From NCBI RefSeq assembly GCF_001039355.2, contig NW_019773763.1:4256-36755 (forward strand): DNA of 32,500 nucleotides, in the 5' to 3' direction. A program made the translations under genes and the position numbers. The first letter of the stretch is position 1, and every line of letters begins with the position of its first letter. Positions 31,005 through 32,500 of the stretch are shown here, piece by piece. This DNA comes from Lingula anatina. Taxonomy: Eukaryota; Brachiopoda; Lingulata; Lingulida; Lingulidae. Under the pieces are notes generated by a model. That model searched no databases, had not been told where the DNA came from, and saw only the letters and a list, made by a program, of their open reading frames with translations.

Positions 31005-32210
31005 TGGGTCCCCTTTGTAGTTTACTGTACAGCTAAGTCTTCTATGCTCTGACCAACCATTAGAAATTAACAGTCTGTGCAACCTCACTTTATCTGCTTT
31101 GTAACTTGCTAATGTGACCCACCTTCTATGGAGAAGTTAAAACCTTAGTTATTGTCAAGTCATCCAAAAAATTTCTCAACAGCTTCATGTGTAATGTAAT
31201 TTAAGGCAGTTGCAAGATGCTGGGCCTATCAATATCACACACAATGGAATATTGTGTCTGTTTATAACCATCTCCTTGGAATTAGCATGCTTTTAACTTG
31301 TTCTTGATCCCGTACTTTGCCCTAAAAATTCAAAAGTCATAAAATCATTAATTAAGAAAGTAAATGATCATGTTACATTCACTCTTTCGTCATCTGTCCT
31401 ATACAGTTGATAACACCTAATTAAATAAATGAATCAAGAAGTGTTTAAAATGTCCCTTGATTTGAGGAAGACTTTCTGTGAGTTGCTGGTATTTCTGAGT
31501 CCTTATGTGGCCAAATAGTCCACTTCTGGATTTGCAATGAAATAAACGAAGAACTGGATTAGCAATGAAATAAAAAATGAATAGTAAAATACTGTAACAC
31601 TGAAGATAAACAGTTTAATGCAGGGTTGTTTTCACTTAACTTTTTATTTAAGGCAATGTTGGGAACCAATTACACGGGCATCGTGAACATACACCACCTT
31701 TGTGCATACCAAACCTACATGTAGGTTCCATCAAGGCATCATTGCATTCTGATAAACTCTCCCCTACTCTCTCTCCGGGTATCCNATCCCTCCCCCCCCC
31801 CAAACTAGACTCTTATCCACAAGATTCATCATAAGATTACTAACCCAATATATATATAGAATACACAATTTTACCAAGGGAGAGGGGGATATCGCAAGCG
31901 GGAAAAATGGCTACCCCAAACATAAATTAAGTAAAACCATAGAAGTAGAGAAAAATTCTATGGTAAAACGTTAGCCTGTGCCTCTCAACAAACAAGACGA
32001 TGACCGACGGCGACAGTTAGCGTACAACTACAAGTAACTCAAGTAAACTGCAATTAAAAAATCATTTCAGCCACATAAGACTCTAGTAAATAAATCGAAA
32101 TGCACCAGACCTAACATTAATACACCATAGCTGAGCATTAAACGAAAAAGAAATAAAGTAACTATTAAATTGCACCTTTTGAACTACAACATGTTTTCTG
32201 CACTTTCGAT
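31005..32210. other. MPPE1 5' region, probably a leader intron
   Basis: The frame stays open upstream of ATG 31004 but without another ATG. A splice acceptor such as TTGCACAG (ending at about 31075) could begin the coding exon's leader. The rest is AT-rich with a C-run at 31791-31800 and an N at 31785. No other gene seen. Confidence 0.4.
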
Positions 32211-32300
32211 CACTTACCGGAAGTCGCATGGCGTACTGCCACAAGAGGACACAAGATAAGCCACGTCCACGAATGATTTTTATTACTCAAAAATGCTTTT
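32211..32300 (-). promoter_or_regulatory. Candidate MPPE1 promoter and non-coding first exon
   Basis: ACCGGAAGT at 32216-32224 is a strong ETS/GABP site typical of TATA-less housekeeping promoters. On the minus strand the same bases form a CTTCCG|GTAAGTG splice donor (exon end 32218). The ATG in this exon (32229) would not be in frame with the coding exon through the acceptors I tried, so the exon is best read as leader. Beyond 32300 to the window end I see nothing. Confidence 0.4.
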
Positions 32301-32500
32301 GGCAAATTTGCGAATTTTTCTTTTTCCCTGTCAACCCTTTTCAGCCCCTGAAGGAGATATCATACATAAAATGAATACGATGAAAACTGCAAAATATTCC
32401 ATCTTATAAACGTTTAATCTATAATTACAGTGTGAATTACAGTTTTTAAAAAGTCATTTTCTGTCGAACAGACTGAAAGTTGTAGAACTGTATGAACATT

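Noticed and set aside
32218-32229. ATG CGA CTT CCG as the true N-terminus of MPPE1
   Set aside because: Joining it to the acceptors I tried near 31005-31130 does not keep frame with the coding exon, and ATG 31004 already gives family length.

Overview
The window is nuclear DNA of an animal, most likely a slowly evolving marine invertebrate (mollusc, amphioxus, hemichordate or similar; I cannot fix the phylum). Reasons: two multi-exon genes with GT-AG introns that encode full-length, strongly conserved orthologues of human proteins (TRIP13 and MPPE1), AT-rich flanks, many microsatellites, small terminal-inverted-repeat elements, and no bacterial gene organisation. Four isolated N bases (3952, 24721, 28966, 31785) indicate a draft assembly.

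Layout. 1-4.5 kb: repeat-rich non-coding DNA. It holds a compound microsatellite, three 86-bp intron-like repeat units with a fourth further on, copies of a dispersed repeat with a perfect palindrome, and a 219-bp element with perfect 35-bp inverted ends. 4508-4670 (-): first coding exon of a SAM-domain protein, possibly SAMHD1-like, which leaves the window or continues in exons I could not find. 4671-5106: a compact bidirectional promoter with a TCTCGCGAGA motif. 5107-11152 (+): complete TRIP13, 11 coding exons, 429 aa, with one GC-AG intron. 11.2-14.2 kb: intergenic, with a repeat copy cut by a hAT-like MITE whose target-site duplication can be read directly.

14.2-24.3 kb: three tandem, same-strand, intronless paralogues (508, 509 and 506 aa) of an HxxxD-type acyltransferase of the chloramphenicol-acetyltransferase/condensation-domain fold. 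The second and third copies also share their upstream DNA, so they arose by duplication of a roughly 4-kb unit. Blocks of near-identity alternate with divergent stretches, which suggests gene conversion. Substrate and pathway are unknown. This is the least ordinary part of the window.

26304-31004 (-): complete MPPE1/PGAP5, 8 coding exons, 394 aa, a metallophosphoesterase of GPI-anchor remodelling, convergent with the acyltransferase array. Its promoter is probably near 32.2 kb. TRIP13 and MPPE1 are housekeeping genes on either side of the lineage-specific acyltransferase array; nothing suggests that the three parts act in one pathway.
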